Shown here: positions 45,936-57,123 of the stretch, in pieces
Position numbering within the stretch: position 1 is the first letter of the stretch
Layout: every line of letters begins with the position of its first letter
NCBI RefSeq assembly: GCF_019279795.1
Contig: NC_056734.1
Span: 237,613 to 301,612, forward strand
Length of the DNA stretch: 64,000 nucleotides
Source of the DNA: Protopterus annectens
Taxonomy: Eukaryota; Chordata; Ceratodontiformes; Protopteridae
Reading direction: 5' to 3'
Translations under genes and position numbers: made by a program
The notes under the pieces: generated by a model
Databases searched by the model: none
Told to the model about the DNA's origin: nothing
The model's input: only the letters and a program-made list of their open reading frames with translations

Positions 45936-47151
45936 GCAACTAGCCTGGTGTTGTGAATATGGATACTCCTCCACCTTTAGCGTTTCAGTCCTGATTTGGT
46001 GGCCAAAAAGTGTGGTAAGAGTTGTAGCCTGGTATTGCAGGGGTGCTCTCTAGAGCCTTGAACCAGGTCTCAGTTACTGCACAGATATCGATGTTCTCCA
46101 TTTTTAGGAGTGCCTCGAGAGAGTGCATTTTGAGGTTTAGACTTCTAGCATTGAGTAGCATTACCTTCAGATTTTGCATGCTTGTACCTGTTACAGTGGT
46201 GGTTCTGTCCTTTGAACTTTGCCTAAAAAAAGGCACTATAGGGGTGGCAAGAGCCTTGGCCAGTAACCTGAATCCCAGGGGCAAAAGGTGCAGACCATCT
46301 CTGGCAAAGCATCGTGGTCTGTTGATTATGTCGTCCCAGGCAAACAGATACTGGATCCCCTTTGAATGGCACCAGAAGCTTATCCAATTGTTGAAGTCAG
46401 TCATTTTGTCCTTATACTGTGGTATCATTCTGGGTGAAAGCAGGATGGTACTCAGGGCTAGGGTCATACCTGCCTGGGTCACATGATCTGAGAGCCCTTC
46501 CATGTCTCTTTTCATGTAGTCCAGGGAGGTACTTCTCAAGTCATTCACTCCAACATGGACAATGACTTATTGTGGAGTGACTTGAGTGCATGCATTATGT
46601 GGTGGATCCTGGCACCCAACAGGCAGCTGAGTGTAATTTTCTCCTTGTTCAGCCTGGTGAGTGGGACATCAGTGTGCCTGACTATAGAGTCATCTATGAG
46701 TAAAGTGTTGGGTATGTTGTCTCGCCTTAGGGGCTGTTGTTGGTGGCACACTGGTGTTGTGAGCTATGTGACACTTTGGTTGTGATTGGTGTTTGTTTGC
46801 ATTTCAGCTTCGGAGGTCCTTGTTGCTTGGGCAGGTTAATGTTAAGGGCCTCCACATATGTGAGTTTAGTGTTGCTATGTGTGGGTGTTGGTGGTGTGGG
46901 TTTAGAAGGGCTATGTGTTGCTTAAAGTGCAGTCTGGTGTTAACCTTCTCCTCTTGTCTGTCTACCACAGTCTTGGGTGGAGAGAGCTTTGCTTCCAGTT
47001 TGGTTATGTAAGTGCATCTCTTGCAGGTTGTAGTGTTGGGTGGTAGGAGAAGAGGGTTGTCTGTGTACATGAGGCAGTTGCTGCATTGCCCCAGTATGCC
47101 CAGATTCACCAGGTGGACAGGAGAAATCGCTGGAAGCTGACCCTTGGACAT
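45936..47151 (-). pseudogene. CR1 copy C: ORF1 (zinc finger, esterase) joined in frame to endonuclease start
   Basis: From ATG 47151 the protein reads MSKGQLPAISPVHLV, then an intact zinc-binding set CSNC...CKRC, then a coiled or Gln/His-rich part. The esterase follows with DDSIVRHTD near 46690 (first Gly of the GDS motif is Asp), GARIHH, VNDLRSTS near 46545, and DGLHLLPLG near 46290. The frame 46548-45985 continues without a stop into the endonuclease start, with LLNARSLNLKMHS and DICAVTETW. A break near 46550-46600 separates the zinc-finger half from the esterase core. The provirus follows at 45935. Confidence 0.78.
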
Positions 47152-47209
47152 GCCTGCTTTGGTGCTTTTTTTTTTTTTGTAAAGTACAAGAGCTGTTTTC
47201 CCTTACCAT

Positions 47210-49189
47210 AGCAAGGTAGTTTGCAATTATAGGCTTAGTGCCAACAATTAATTTCTCCTTATTAACAAGGAGAGTTGAGTGCTTTTATCAGTTTAAGACT
47301 TCCTAGTGCTTTCCAACAGGTTTTAAAGCAAGTGCTAGTCACAGGGATGCTTAAAGGTAAGATGAAAAAAAAAATGGTTTATCGTAAACACTGCAGTGTG
47401 CACTAGAGGAGTTAGATGTGAAAGTAGGTAACTTAAGTTTTACCTGTCTAAAAAGTTAACTTTTAGTGGAGAGTCACTTTTTTTTAAACTGCAAGATAGA
47501 TAGAAAGGGGATGGTCACTTTTGTATTCTGGTAATATGGAATAGAGTAGAATGGCCAATAAATTTAAATAGTTGAAGGGGAGTGATTTCACAAAATGATA
47601 ATTTTGTGCTTACTCACACAAGCTAGTAAAAACAGAGAGGAAATGAGATATATGGTCAAATTAACATAAGGGGAAGGCAACTAGAAAGGCAGTGGTGTTT
47701 AGCAACACCACAGTAACTGGGCGTGAGGGTGGGGGGAAAAATTCTGCCTGACTCACAAGAGACAGAGGTGTGATCTCTTTTCAAGTTTTAATATGCAGTT
47801 AAAAGCAGAATACAAGTAAAACACAAGGTAAATAAAACAAATCACATTATTCAAAATAGAAAAAGGCAATAAAGTAATACAACAAATAAACAACAAACTA
47901 ACCTTTCCCTCAGAGCAAAGTGTAGCAGAGTCTGTGTGAGCCTTTCTAGTAAAGCTCTAAAATGTTTTATATTACCCCTTAAAGGGGCACTATCTCATAA
48001 TTTTTTGCTAGAGGAGTTTGTTTACATTCCAAGTCAAATGTTCGCCTTGAGGCAAGGTTTTCAAAGAGTCTTTTTAGCATACCGTAGGTCAGATTACACA
48101 AACTCTCAGTGGGGGTTGTTAGAGAAAGTACTAAAAGCTTGCAGATGAAGTTTGTCCTTTCCTTCACCCACTCATGAGCAATTAGATTAGCTGACAGACT
48201 GAATTTTACTCAGCTAGATATGCTATTTTGTCACACAGACCTGGAGCCTCTTTAGCAATAAAGTGATAGCTACTTTACTGTGTACTTGTTTTTGCAAAAC
48301 TATGGCTAATAATTATTCATGCCTAGGCAATATTATTTTTGTTCCATGCTTGTTGCTACAAATCTTTTTTCTTCCCCTGGTAATTATTTTTCATATGGTC
48401 TGTTATTAGTGTTGTTTGTGTGTGCATGTGTGCGTGTGTGTGTGTGTGTTTGTTCATGTAGGTGCACTTTTATAATCATGCAGATTTTGCCTCAAATTAC
48501 AGAGCAACATTGCTTTGGAAAGTTGTGCTTTACAAAGAAACCCACTGAGTAGCAAATATCCTAATATTCTAAAAGAATAAAATAGTTTGCATCTTTTATC
48601 TAAAAATATGCAGCTTTGGAACTGAATATAATCACTGTTCTAAAAGTATTTTTTCATTAGCTGATGCTGTATGTTGTCCTTTAGAAATCACACTGTAAGT
48701 GTTTGTCTAATTGTGATTCCATACTACTGCATTTCTTAAATCACATTTTTTCTACCATTCATTGTGGTAAAATGTTTTGAACTTTCACATCTTTCCTGAA
48801 TGTCTGACTGAAGTACAGTTAGTTTACACTGATAAGCATTTGAAAGTTGAAGCAAATGCAGTCTATACATTTCCAATATTCTTTTCAGTACTATTCCTAA
48901 TTTATTACAGTAGGTAATTACAGGGTTTTTTTTTACTAAGGGAGTAAAAATTAAGTGCTGCAACCAAAATATGATGCCACTGATGACTCTATATTTTGAC
49001 AAGTTATAGTAGTTATTTTTCTGTGTATGCATATATGTATGTAATACAATCTATGTTCATATTCATGTGGTTTGAAAACAACAGCCTTTGCATGTATTCC
49101 TGACAGACTTGCAATTCAAGGAATTCTTGAGTCTCTATAAATTCTGCATATCCTACATATGTGATAATACAGGATTGTAGGTTCACAGA
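47210..49189. other. Flank upstream of CR1 copy C, unassigned
   Basis: The first few hundred bases may be the 5' UTR of copy C: AGTGCTTTTA and AAGTGC blocks recall the start of the sequence upstream of copy A near 9340-9400. A GT-rich patch lies at 48418-48450. No gene is seen. Confidence 0.35.
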
Positions 49190-49895
49190 TGTGTACTAGG
49201 CTAATAGCCCTGGAGCCTTTACAAGCCTAGCCCATAGGATTACCCTGGCATCGTGCCACCCGACCTTAGTTCCCAGTGCCTGTGTTGAGTACAGCCACTG
49301 GAGTGATCCCAGGGTGAATTTTCTATTTCCCATCCACTCTTCAAGATTCCTCTTGAAGAGGGCCAGTGAGGTGCTCTGCTTGACATGTAAGGGAAGTTTA
49401 TTCCATTGCATGGGCAATCTCTAGCTTATGAACCTGTCCCTCCAGCATGTTCTGCTGATTGTGGTAATGAGGTTGATGTCTCTGGAGCGTGTGATGTAGA
49501 GGGATTGGGATTTCTTTAGATGTAGCATTTCTAACAGAGCTGGGTCAGACATGGATTTGTAAGTCAAGCAGAGATCGCCTCGAAGTAGGCGATATGAGAC
49601 AGAAAATAGTTGGAGTTTTTTGAGTCTGTCCATATAGGACAAGTGTTTAAGGCCTAGGATCCTCTTTGTGAGGTACTTTTGCAGCCTCTCCAGTTGTTGC
49701 TGGTGTCTAGTGAGGTACATGCCAAATGGGTCATTGTACTCAATGATTGGCCTAATGAGGGAAGAGTAGAGGGAGACAATGGCCTCTTTCATCCTGGATG
49801 CAAAACCCTTAGTAATGAGATGTGCCACACAGAAGGACTTTCTGACCCCAATGGCAATCTGGTGGTCAAAAGAGAGGTTGCTGTCAACCTTTTAA
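49190..49895 (-). mobile_element. CR1-type LINE 3' fragment, copy F
   Basis: The minus strand encodes the RT thumb and C-terminal region (49828-49421, then 49417-49196) with TKRILGLKHLSYM, LTYKSMSDPALLEMLHLKKS and TCWRDRF, as in copies A and C. It ends near 49190 with a degenerate tail after GCCTAGTACACA. The 5' side is truncated at about 49895. One stop and a shift near 49420 are seen. Confidence 0.75.
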
Positions 49896-49899
49896 TGAA

Positions 49900-50990
49900 G
49901 CCATGTATGCAGTGCACTTAACTGTTTTAGAAGTGGACATCAAGGTTACGACTGTAATTGTAAACTCATATGTTACCTCCTAGATAGCAAATTGGCTAAA
50001 GGGCATAGCCAACTTTTATTATATGGGAGCATGCTCTCTTTGAAAAGAGTATTTACCTGTAGTATCCCCCAGTGATTAATTCCAGGACCACTTATCTTTC
50101 AATTACTTATACAGTGTTAAGGTTGACATCAAGAATTTGCAGCTGACCAAGTTTGGAGTTGTCACTACCTCACCATCTGACTTCCAGATTTTTCAGGAGG
50201 GACTAGCATGCAGCAGTAAGTTGTGCCTGGAGCACAGTCTAAAACTGCATGCCAAGAAATGCAGCACTAGCACTATGTCTTTAGCCAACACTGGCTCAGT
50301 CATTAGGGACCCGAGCACTTTCACTGACAATTGAGTATCCGTTGATTGTTATGTATCCACTAATGTTAGGAAAATTCTTTTAGCTAATCACCGAGGTGAT
50401 TAATAGAATATAATGTCCCCTATTGTATGTACTTCTCTAAGCACATGACCTTGAGAGACTGCATTGTTTTCTCATTATAATAATCAAGTGCATGTCTTTC
50501 TTGAGCTACCCAGACAGCCTCAAAGCACTTTGTCTTTTTTCTGTTTTCCTATACGCTCCAGAGAGGTAATCTCTATCTAACCTACATATCCTCAAAGGAT
50601 CCGGTCCTCTGTCACCTGCTGCACATCTGCAGAACTAGTAAACCCTGCTCCAGATAAGTCAATTTCTACCATAACCTAAATAAGCCCTGCTGGGAAGATA
50701 GCTATATATCCTAGAGAATCTCCTGTTAACACACTAGACTTCCTTTGGATATAAAGCAAAGGAGCTCCCTGACCCTCTTTAAGCATAACCTGGATGTATG
50801 GATGGGCAATCACAATTACAGCCCAGTCTGGCCCCTGAAGCTGTCATTGAAAGGAGCCTAAAACTAGGTCTAAACTAGTCATACCAATGGGTACTTACAA
50901 TATGGGATATTGTGGTTAGGCTACTGATGTTCCTCTGGATCAATAGCCTGCTGTTAACCCATGACTCTATGAACCTAAATGTGCACACCT
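49900..50990 (+). mobile_element. Decayed CR1-type LINE 3' half, copy G
   Basis: On the plus strand, pieces of RT are recognisable: VTTVIVNSYVTS then IANWLKG near 49950-50000, LTKFGVVTT near 50140 where the catalytic box FADD has become FGVV, and HSLKLHAKKC near 50235-50265. The C-terminal part follows near 50680-50850 (LTLFKHNLDVWMGNH) and a CTATGAAC tail motif ends it near 50970-50985. It is much older than copy F, which faces away from it. Confidence 0.6.
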
Positions 50991-51300
50991 CATGTTACCA
51001 AACCAGTATCCTTGACCAGACCCATGAATGGTATTCACAAACCTATTACCCACTTCTGTACATCGGCTACATGATAGCATCACATAACATAGTGTTATGT
51101 AGTTTAGAGAAGTGACAAAATATAAAAACACATACAGATGCAGTACTGTCATCCTGGAAGACTTAGCATGACATGAATGAGCAACATCATTTACACAAGG
51201 CCTGCCAGTACACTTCTGGATGACCCAAACCGTACAAGCACACCTCAGCCCCTGAATAAGAAATAGTCTACTCACACAAAATGTATTGTCTAGACAGCAA

Positions 51301-51997
51301 GACTGCAGATATCATGCCAGTGGCAGAACAGCGATCCCACTCATTATGTCACCTCTGGTGATCGCTCTCATTGCTGTGACTGCAGATATCATGCCAGTGA
51401 CAGAACAGTGTTCCCACTCATTATGTCACCTCTGGTGATCGCACTTATTGCTGTGACTGCAGATATCATGCCAGTGACAGAGCAGTGTTCCCACTCATTA
51501 TGTCACCTCTGGTGATCACTCTCATTGCTGTGACTGCAGATATCATGCCAGTGATAGAACAGTGTTCCCACTCATTATGTCACCTCTGGTGATCGCTCTC
51601 ATTGTTGTGACTGCACATCTCATGCCAGTGACACAACAGTGTTCCCACTCATTATGTCACCTCTGGTGATCGCTCTCATTGCTGTGACTGCATATCTCAT
51701 GCCAGTGACAGAACAGTGTTCCCACTCATTATGTCACCTCTGGTGATCACTCTCATTGCTGTGACTGCATATCTCATGTCAGTGACAGAACAGTGTTCCC
51801 ACTCATTATGTCACCTCTGGTGATCGCTCTCATTGCTGTGACTGCATATCTCATGCCAGTGACACAACAGTGTTCCCACTCATTATGTCACCTCTGGTGA
51901 CTGCTCTCATTGCTGTGACTGCATATCTCATGTCAGTGACAGAATGGTGTTCCCACTCATTATGTCACCTCTGGTGACTGCTCTCATTGCTGTGCAT
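51301..51997. repeat. 77 bp minisatellite, about nine units
   Basis: The unit begins GACTGCAGATATCATGCCAG and contains CACTCATTATGTCACCTCTG. Starts recur every 77 bp from 51301. Most units differ by a few bases; later units carry a shared GCATATCTCATG variant in place of GCAGATATCATG, showing amplification of a variant subset. Each unit contains near-complementary GTGACA and TGTCAC parts. Confidence 0.93.
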
Positions 51998-53186
51998 TGA
52001 TGACAAGCCCTACAGTTCTACACTCCATACCTCAATGCATAAATGAAAAAAAGGATATGGGGTGTCAGTCCAACTATAGGACTGCCATCACCTTGTCAAA
52101 TGTCCACAACAGTATACACAAGGTATGACCCGTGTAATGTCACATTTAGTTCTTTGCAAATGCTGAGGAGTAATTAAAGGGTAACGTAGCCATACTGACT
52201 TATTATGGAATACAATAATATTATGCCAGGTAGTACAACATTCATACACTGTATACATAGTTTTGTATCGATTCACTTTTATGTATTTATTTATTTACAT
52301 TTGTTGACTGGGAGTGTCCGACTGGACGTAGGTCCATTTTCAGCGGTGGCTCGGGGAGAAAAGCTCCACAGTTAAAATATACAGACAGTAGCTACATTGG
52401 ATTTATATAGCAATTAACAATTTGATTAACATAGCAATTAATTACAAACATAGTTACAGATGAAGAACATAGTACATCAATAGACAACTAGAATCTTTAT
52501 CTGTGAAGTACATAATAGACATTAACAATTATTACAATAAGAAGTTCCTGCTGTATAATACGTAGTAGGCTTATGAGCATCTGAGCTTGCTATAATCAAG
52601 GTAGTTAGTGGAGTGGAAAGAAAGGTAGTGGTTGGATGGGGTGGGTGATATAAGAGTGGGAGTTGCAAGGACATAGCCAGCAAGTTTTTAGGTGCGCTTT
52701 TAGTAAAGTTTTGAAGTGGGTGCATGATGGTATGGAAGCAATTGTGGGTGGGAGGGAGTTCCATTATTTGGCTATGGTGCAAGAGAATTGTGCTGCACCA
52801 GCAAAGTTATTGGCTTTAGTGATCTGCAAGTGATTTTTGTTGCTGGATCTTAGTGGTCTGGTGGTGCGATAGGGTTGGAGTAGATTCTGGAGGGATGGGA
52901 CATTTAGTGGATGGTTTACTAGTTTGTGGGCGAGTGAGAGTTGATACCATTGAAGGAGGTGAGGGAGTTCAAGCCAGCCCAGTTCAGCAAGTGAGAGACA
53001 GTGGTGACTACAGTAGGATGCCCCTGTGGCGAATTTGGCGATTTTGTTGTAGCAGGTCTCTAGCTTGTTTAGATCGCATTGCCTTAGGTTGGTATATATT
53101 GGAGAGGCATAAAGTAGGGTGGAGATAAGGTGGGAATTTGCTACTGAAATCTTTGCTGCTTTGGTGAGAAGTTGCTTATTTCTGTA

Positions 53187-54260
53187 TTATGCTCCTAGTT
53201 TTTTGTGGACTTTTTTTATGGTCATGGATATGTGAATGTCAAATTTTAGTTTATTGTCTATTTCCACTCCTAGCAATTTGGTGTGTTCTGTTGGGTGTAT
53301 AGTGGTATTGTCTTTTGCTGTGATGTTAAAGTGAGAGTTGTTTTGAGTATGTTTGGTGGGTTGGAAGATGAGTAGTTTAGTTTTGTTTGGGTTAAGTATT
53401 AATTGGGCATTGGATAACCAAGTTTCAACAGAGGAAAAGGCTTCCTGTGTGACTTTTTGCAGTTTGGGTAGGGACTGGGCTGAGCAGATGATGGTTGAGT
53501 CATCTGCGTATTGTATGAGTGTACCATGTTTGATGGCAGAGACTAGATTATTGGTGAAAATAGAGAAGAGTAGGGGTCCAAGGATGGATCCTTGGGGAAC
53601 CCCTATAGAGACAGGTAGTTGGGGAGATATGTCATTCTGCCATACAACGGATTGTTGGCGGTCAGACAGATAACTCTGAAACCAGTTGGTGACTGATTGA
53701 GAGAAGGATAGGTTATTGAGGACAGAGATGAGTTGTTTTTGTGGGACCATGTCAAATGCTTTAGATAGGTCTAGGAAAGTAGCAGAGGAGAGATAGCCAT
53801 TGTTTTTATGCTGAAGGATAGTGTTAGTAAAGGAGAGTAAGGCAGTGGTGGTGCTATGGTTTGGTCAGAAACCATGCTGAGTATTGGAAAGGAGGTTGTT
53901 AGTAAGGAGGTAGTCTGAGACCTGAGAGTGAATGCATCTCTCTAGTATTTTGGAGAGTGGAGAGAGTAGCTATGGGGCAATAATTGGTTAGTTCTGTGGA
54001 GGGGCCGCCTTTGTGGAGGGGAATTATATGTGATACTTTCCACAGTGTGGGAACGTAACTTTATGACAGAGATCGGTTAATCAAGATGGATACTGGGTAG
54101 GCCAGAGCATCAGCTGCGATTTGTAGGTATTCACTTGGGAGGTTGTCTGCTGCTAATTTGGTGGGCTTAAGTTTAGTTAAGAGATTTTTATGTTGGAGGT
54201 AGGTACAGGGGAAAAAGAGAAGGCAGTGCGGAGATTACTAGTTGAAGGTGTGGGTTGGAG
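53187..54260 (-). pseudogene. Reverse transcriptase of the L2/Rex1-like LINE
   Basis: From 54260 to 53750 decayed frames give PLHKGG and HGF followed by a stop and PNHSTTTALLSF. 53750-53187 is open with IGVPQGSILGPLLFSI, the catalytic box IQYADDSTIICSA, and KLLGVEIDNKLKFDIH. The YADD box and the SILGPLLF motif place it in the Jockey/L2/Rex1 part of LINEs, distinct from the FADDCKLG of the CR1 copies here. A stop in the fingers and a shift after 53190 kill it. Confidence 0.8.
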
Positions 54261-55364
54261 GGGAAGGGAGGGGGGTTGTGTTGTTTAGCTAGTGATGGTA
54301 TGGTTTGTGTGAAGTGTGTGTTGAATGAGGTAGCAATATTTTCGGAGGAGTGAGGGATGTTAGGAGGAGGGGTACTGTCTTTACCTGGGCAGAGGATGGA
54401 GTTTATGGAGGACCAGAATTGTTTGGGGCTGTGTTGGGAAGAGTTTAGGGCAGACTGGTAGTATTGGAATTTGTCCTGTTTTATTAGCTTTTTGACTCAG
54501 TTATGTAGTTCTAGGAATTTCTGTCTAGTTGAGGGGGTTTTGGTTTTGTGCTTGTGCTCCCAGGTTTTATCCCTGTTTTTCATTTCTGACTTAGTGGTTT
54601 TCTGTAGCCATGGGGAGGGTTGTGCTTTGGTTCTGGAAAGTCTTATGGGGGCATGGTAATTAAGGATGCTCAGGAAGGTAGTATTAAAAAATTCAACTGC
54701 GTCATCAAGACTGAGGTACTTTAGAGGATGCCAGTTACATTCTTTGAGGGATGAGATGAATGTGAGTGGGTTAAAGTTTAGTTTTTTACTTATTTGATGG
54801 TAGATGACAGGTTTAGCTTGGTATAGGTATTTTTTGACTAGGAGTGTTGGGGTGTGATCACTGAGGCTATCTGATAAGCAGCCTGTTATATATGACTGGG
54901 GGCTCTTACTGACTGGTATCCAATCCAGGGTAGTGTGCTTGCTGGAGTTTTTATTTATCCTGGTTGGCGAAAGGACTAGTTGGGTGAAGCCATGAAAGTT
55001 TACATGATGGGTTGGATGGTTGCCAGAACAGGATTGCCAGTCAATATTGAAATATACCTAAATGTATAGTTTCGTGGGGGAGATGGTGGGTAGACCAGCT
55101 GAGGAGGTTTTCTAGTGGAGGGATGTTTTGGCCAGGTGGGAAGTAGCATCCAGTTATGTTGATGGTTTTGTTTTGGTTTATTTTGAGGTTGGTATACATT
55201 ATTTCTTCATTGCCTATTTGTGGAGCTGATTATTTTAAGATCTGGATGTTTAGATGCTGTTTAAACATTATAGCTACACCACCTCCTTTCTTGTTTAGCC
55301 AGTCTACTCTTAGTATGCCGTAACTGGTAGGGAGGATTTACTCACTGGTAATGTGAGGTTTTAG

Positions 55365-55751
55365 TCAGGTTTCTGTCAGGATGACTATATCTGGGGAGTA
55401 CAAGTCTATGGTCGAATGGAGTTCATGGACTTTGTTGGATATACTTCTAATATTTAGGCTTAGTAGAAGGAAGTAACTTGGCTTTCTAGTGGCTGTGATA
55501 TGGGAGAAGTTGTGGTTTCTAGTCTGATTATGAGGATTGGGGTTGGAGATGGTAGGGCCAGGGTTGGGGTGAATGTCTCCACTTAGGGCTAGTTTTGATA
55601 TGCATGAGGTTATTAGTTTTCTCAGTTTTTGAATGTGTTTGTTTGTTAAGGAAACTTTATGATTGTGCTCTGTGGGTAATAGGTATGGTGGGAGGGTTAC
55701 TATGTTAAGTTGTAGGGATGCCTTATGTTTTGTGTTGTTTTCCAACAACAC
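55365..55751 (-). pseudogene. N-terminal region with 2A-like motif and endonuclease start
   Basis: The open stretch contains GDIHPNPGP at 55580-55554, matching the 2A ribosome-skipping consensus D-V/I-E-x-N-P-G-P except that Glu is His. About 45 residues later the endonuclease starts (LLSLNIRSISNKVHELHS, then DIVILTET with the catalytic Glu). 2A-like motifs at the N terminus of LINE proteins are known in several animals. The frame ends after TET at 55365. Confidence 0.65.
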
Positions 55752-55907
55752 GAACAGTTCTGCTGTTATCCTACAATGTTGAATTATACTTTCAGTACAT
55801 CTGGATGCTGAGTAGCCTGCATCACATTACTGTACTGTCCTTGTTTTCCACTCTGTTAACCGCACTCTCATTTGTGTAACTACCTCTAAATTTAATCAAT
55901 AACATGT

Positions 55908-55911
<4 letters not shown>

Positions 55912-55964
<53 letters not shown>

Positions 55965-55975
55965 ATGTGTATGAT

Positions 55976-56010
<35 letters not shown>
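55912..56010. repeat. (TA)n and (TG)n microsatellite
   Basis: About 45 bp of TA, then a short spacer, then about 24 bp of TG. Confidence 0.92.
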
Positions 56011-56012
<2 letters not shown>

Positions 56013-57123
56013 AGACATGCACACACATATACACAACGAATAATCATCCACAAATTTGTTCAAAGTACAAAACATCGAGCAAACTCATTGGTAATTATCA
56101 CTATTGTCACCTACATCGTACAAAATAGTAATGGCAAATATAAAACATAATTTGTGACTCCCTTTGGACCTGCATAGTAACATACATATCTCAATGTATA
56201 ATTAGATACATATGCATACAAATGTGTGTGCACACATGCATGTACATATGCAAATCTTTATGCTTTTTTGCTTGAATAGTGTACATGCATAAGCCTGTGT
56301 GCATGCATGCACATATGCAATTTTTTTACAAATGTGTACATAATATAATTAACAGACATGGTTGACACTAACATCCATATTCACACATACCAAAATAAAG
56401 TATTTTCATGATCACCCACAAATATGGTGCTTATGAAAGTATATAGTAATGACCACACACATTTTTATACTCCCACGATTGTGCTACAAATATATCTGAA
56501 TCGGATATGCCCTGCATGATAACACTTACTGCAAAGTTTAGCTTTACACAGTGTGCTATTTTAATTGCTGACTACCCACCTACTGTGTTTTATGTCCTGT
56601 AAGAGTAACAACAATGTACACAGATTACATGGTACCTGTAAACAAAGATATAGTTGTGTATTTTAATAAAAAATAAAACAAATAGATGTATACTGTACTC
56701 TCTAAGGTACCATGAAATAAACTTCATCTCTGTATGAAATCATTTAGTTTATTCCCATAATTTAACTATTTGTTTAGATATTAAATTCAGTTTGGTAACC
56801 ATGTTAGTGGACTGCTAACAGACTCTTTTCAGTCACAACCTGACCTCCATGGTACAAGACACAAACAGAAAATGGAAAACTGAATAAATTACTATACCAC
56901 TTTCTGAAATAATGTCTAACAGTTTTGCAAAATGCAAAAGTGGAATTCCAGCAAGATGATAGATAAGAAAATAAGAAATGGAAGTGAGGGCAAACTAGAA
57001 CCGTAACTCTGAAGACCAAAATAAAAAAAAAAAAAACTGGGCCGACCATGTGAGACTAGATCAGAAACATGTTGAAAAAATGCATATAAAGACATTGCAC
57101 ATAATAAAAAAATCATTTTTATA
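56011..57123. other. Unassigned AT-rich stretch
   Basis: Alternating purine-pyrimidine runs with many ATGCAT/ACATATG words up to about 56330, then ordinary AT-rich DNA. Nothing coding or repeat-bounded is seen. Confidence 0.45.

Larger units (their letters stand above)
34081..47209 (-). mobile_element. CR1-type LINE, copy C, full length but split by a provirus
   Basis: The minus strand runs from ORF1 start at 47151 to the RT C terminus at 34083. Between 45936 and 36647 a provirus interrupts the endonuclease. Without it the element is about 3.85 kb, similar to copy A. Homology to copy A covers the whole of ORF1 and ORF2. Copy C has no clear octamer tail at 34081, so its last bases may be missing. 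Confidence 0.85.
52281..55751 (-). mobile_element. L2/Rex1-like LINE, nearly full length
   Basis: On the minus strand: N-terminal region and endonuclease start (55751-55365), a decayed linker (55000-54300), reverse transcriptase (about 54260-53187), C-terminal region, 3' UTR, and a TAAA-repeat tail at 52281-52295. The 3' end shares ACATTTGTTGACTGGGAGTG and the TTTTCAGCGG block with the elements at 22595 and 31061. It is longer than the 31 kb copy and retains the 5' coding start. Confidence 0.78.

Noticed and set aside
46804..47209. Two overlapping frames at the ORF1 start of CR1 copy C
   Set aside because: Only the frame starting at 47151 contains the CxxC...CxxC zinc-binding set. The frame from 47209 is a shadow.
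51301..51997. CRISPR-like array
   Set aside because: Units of 77 bp follow each other directly with no unique spacers, and the context is a vertebrate genome. It is a minisatellite.
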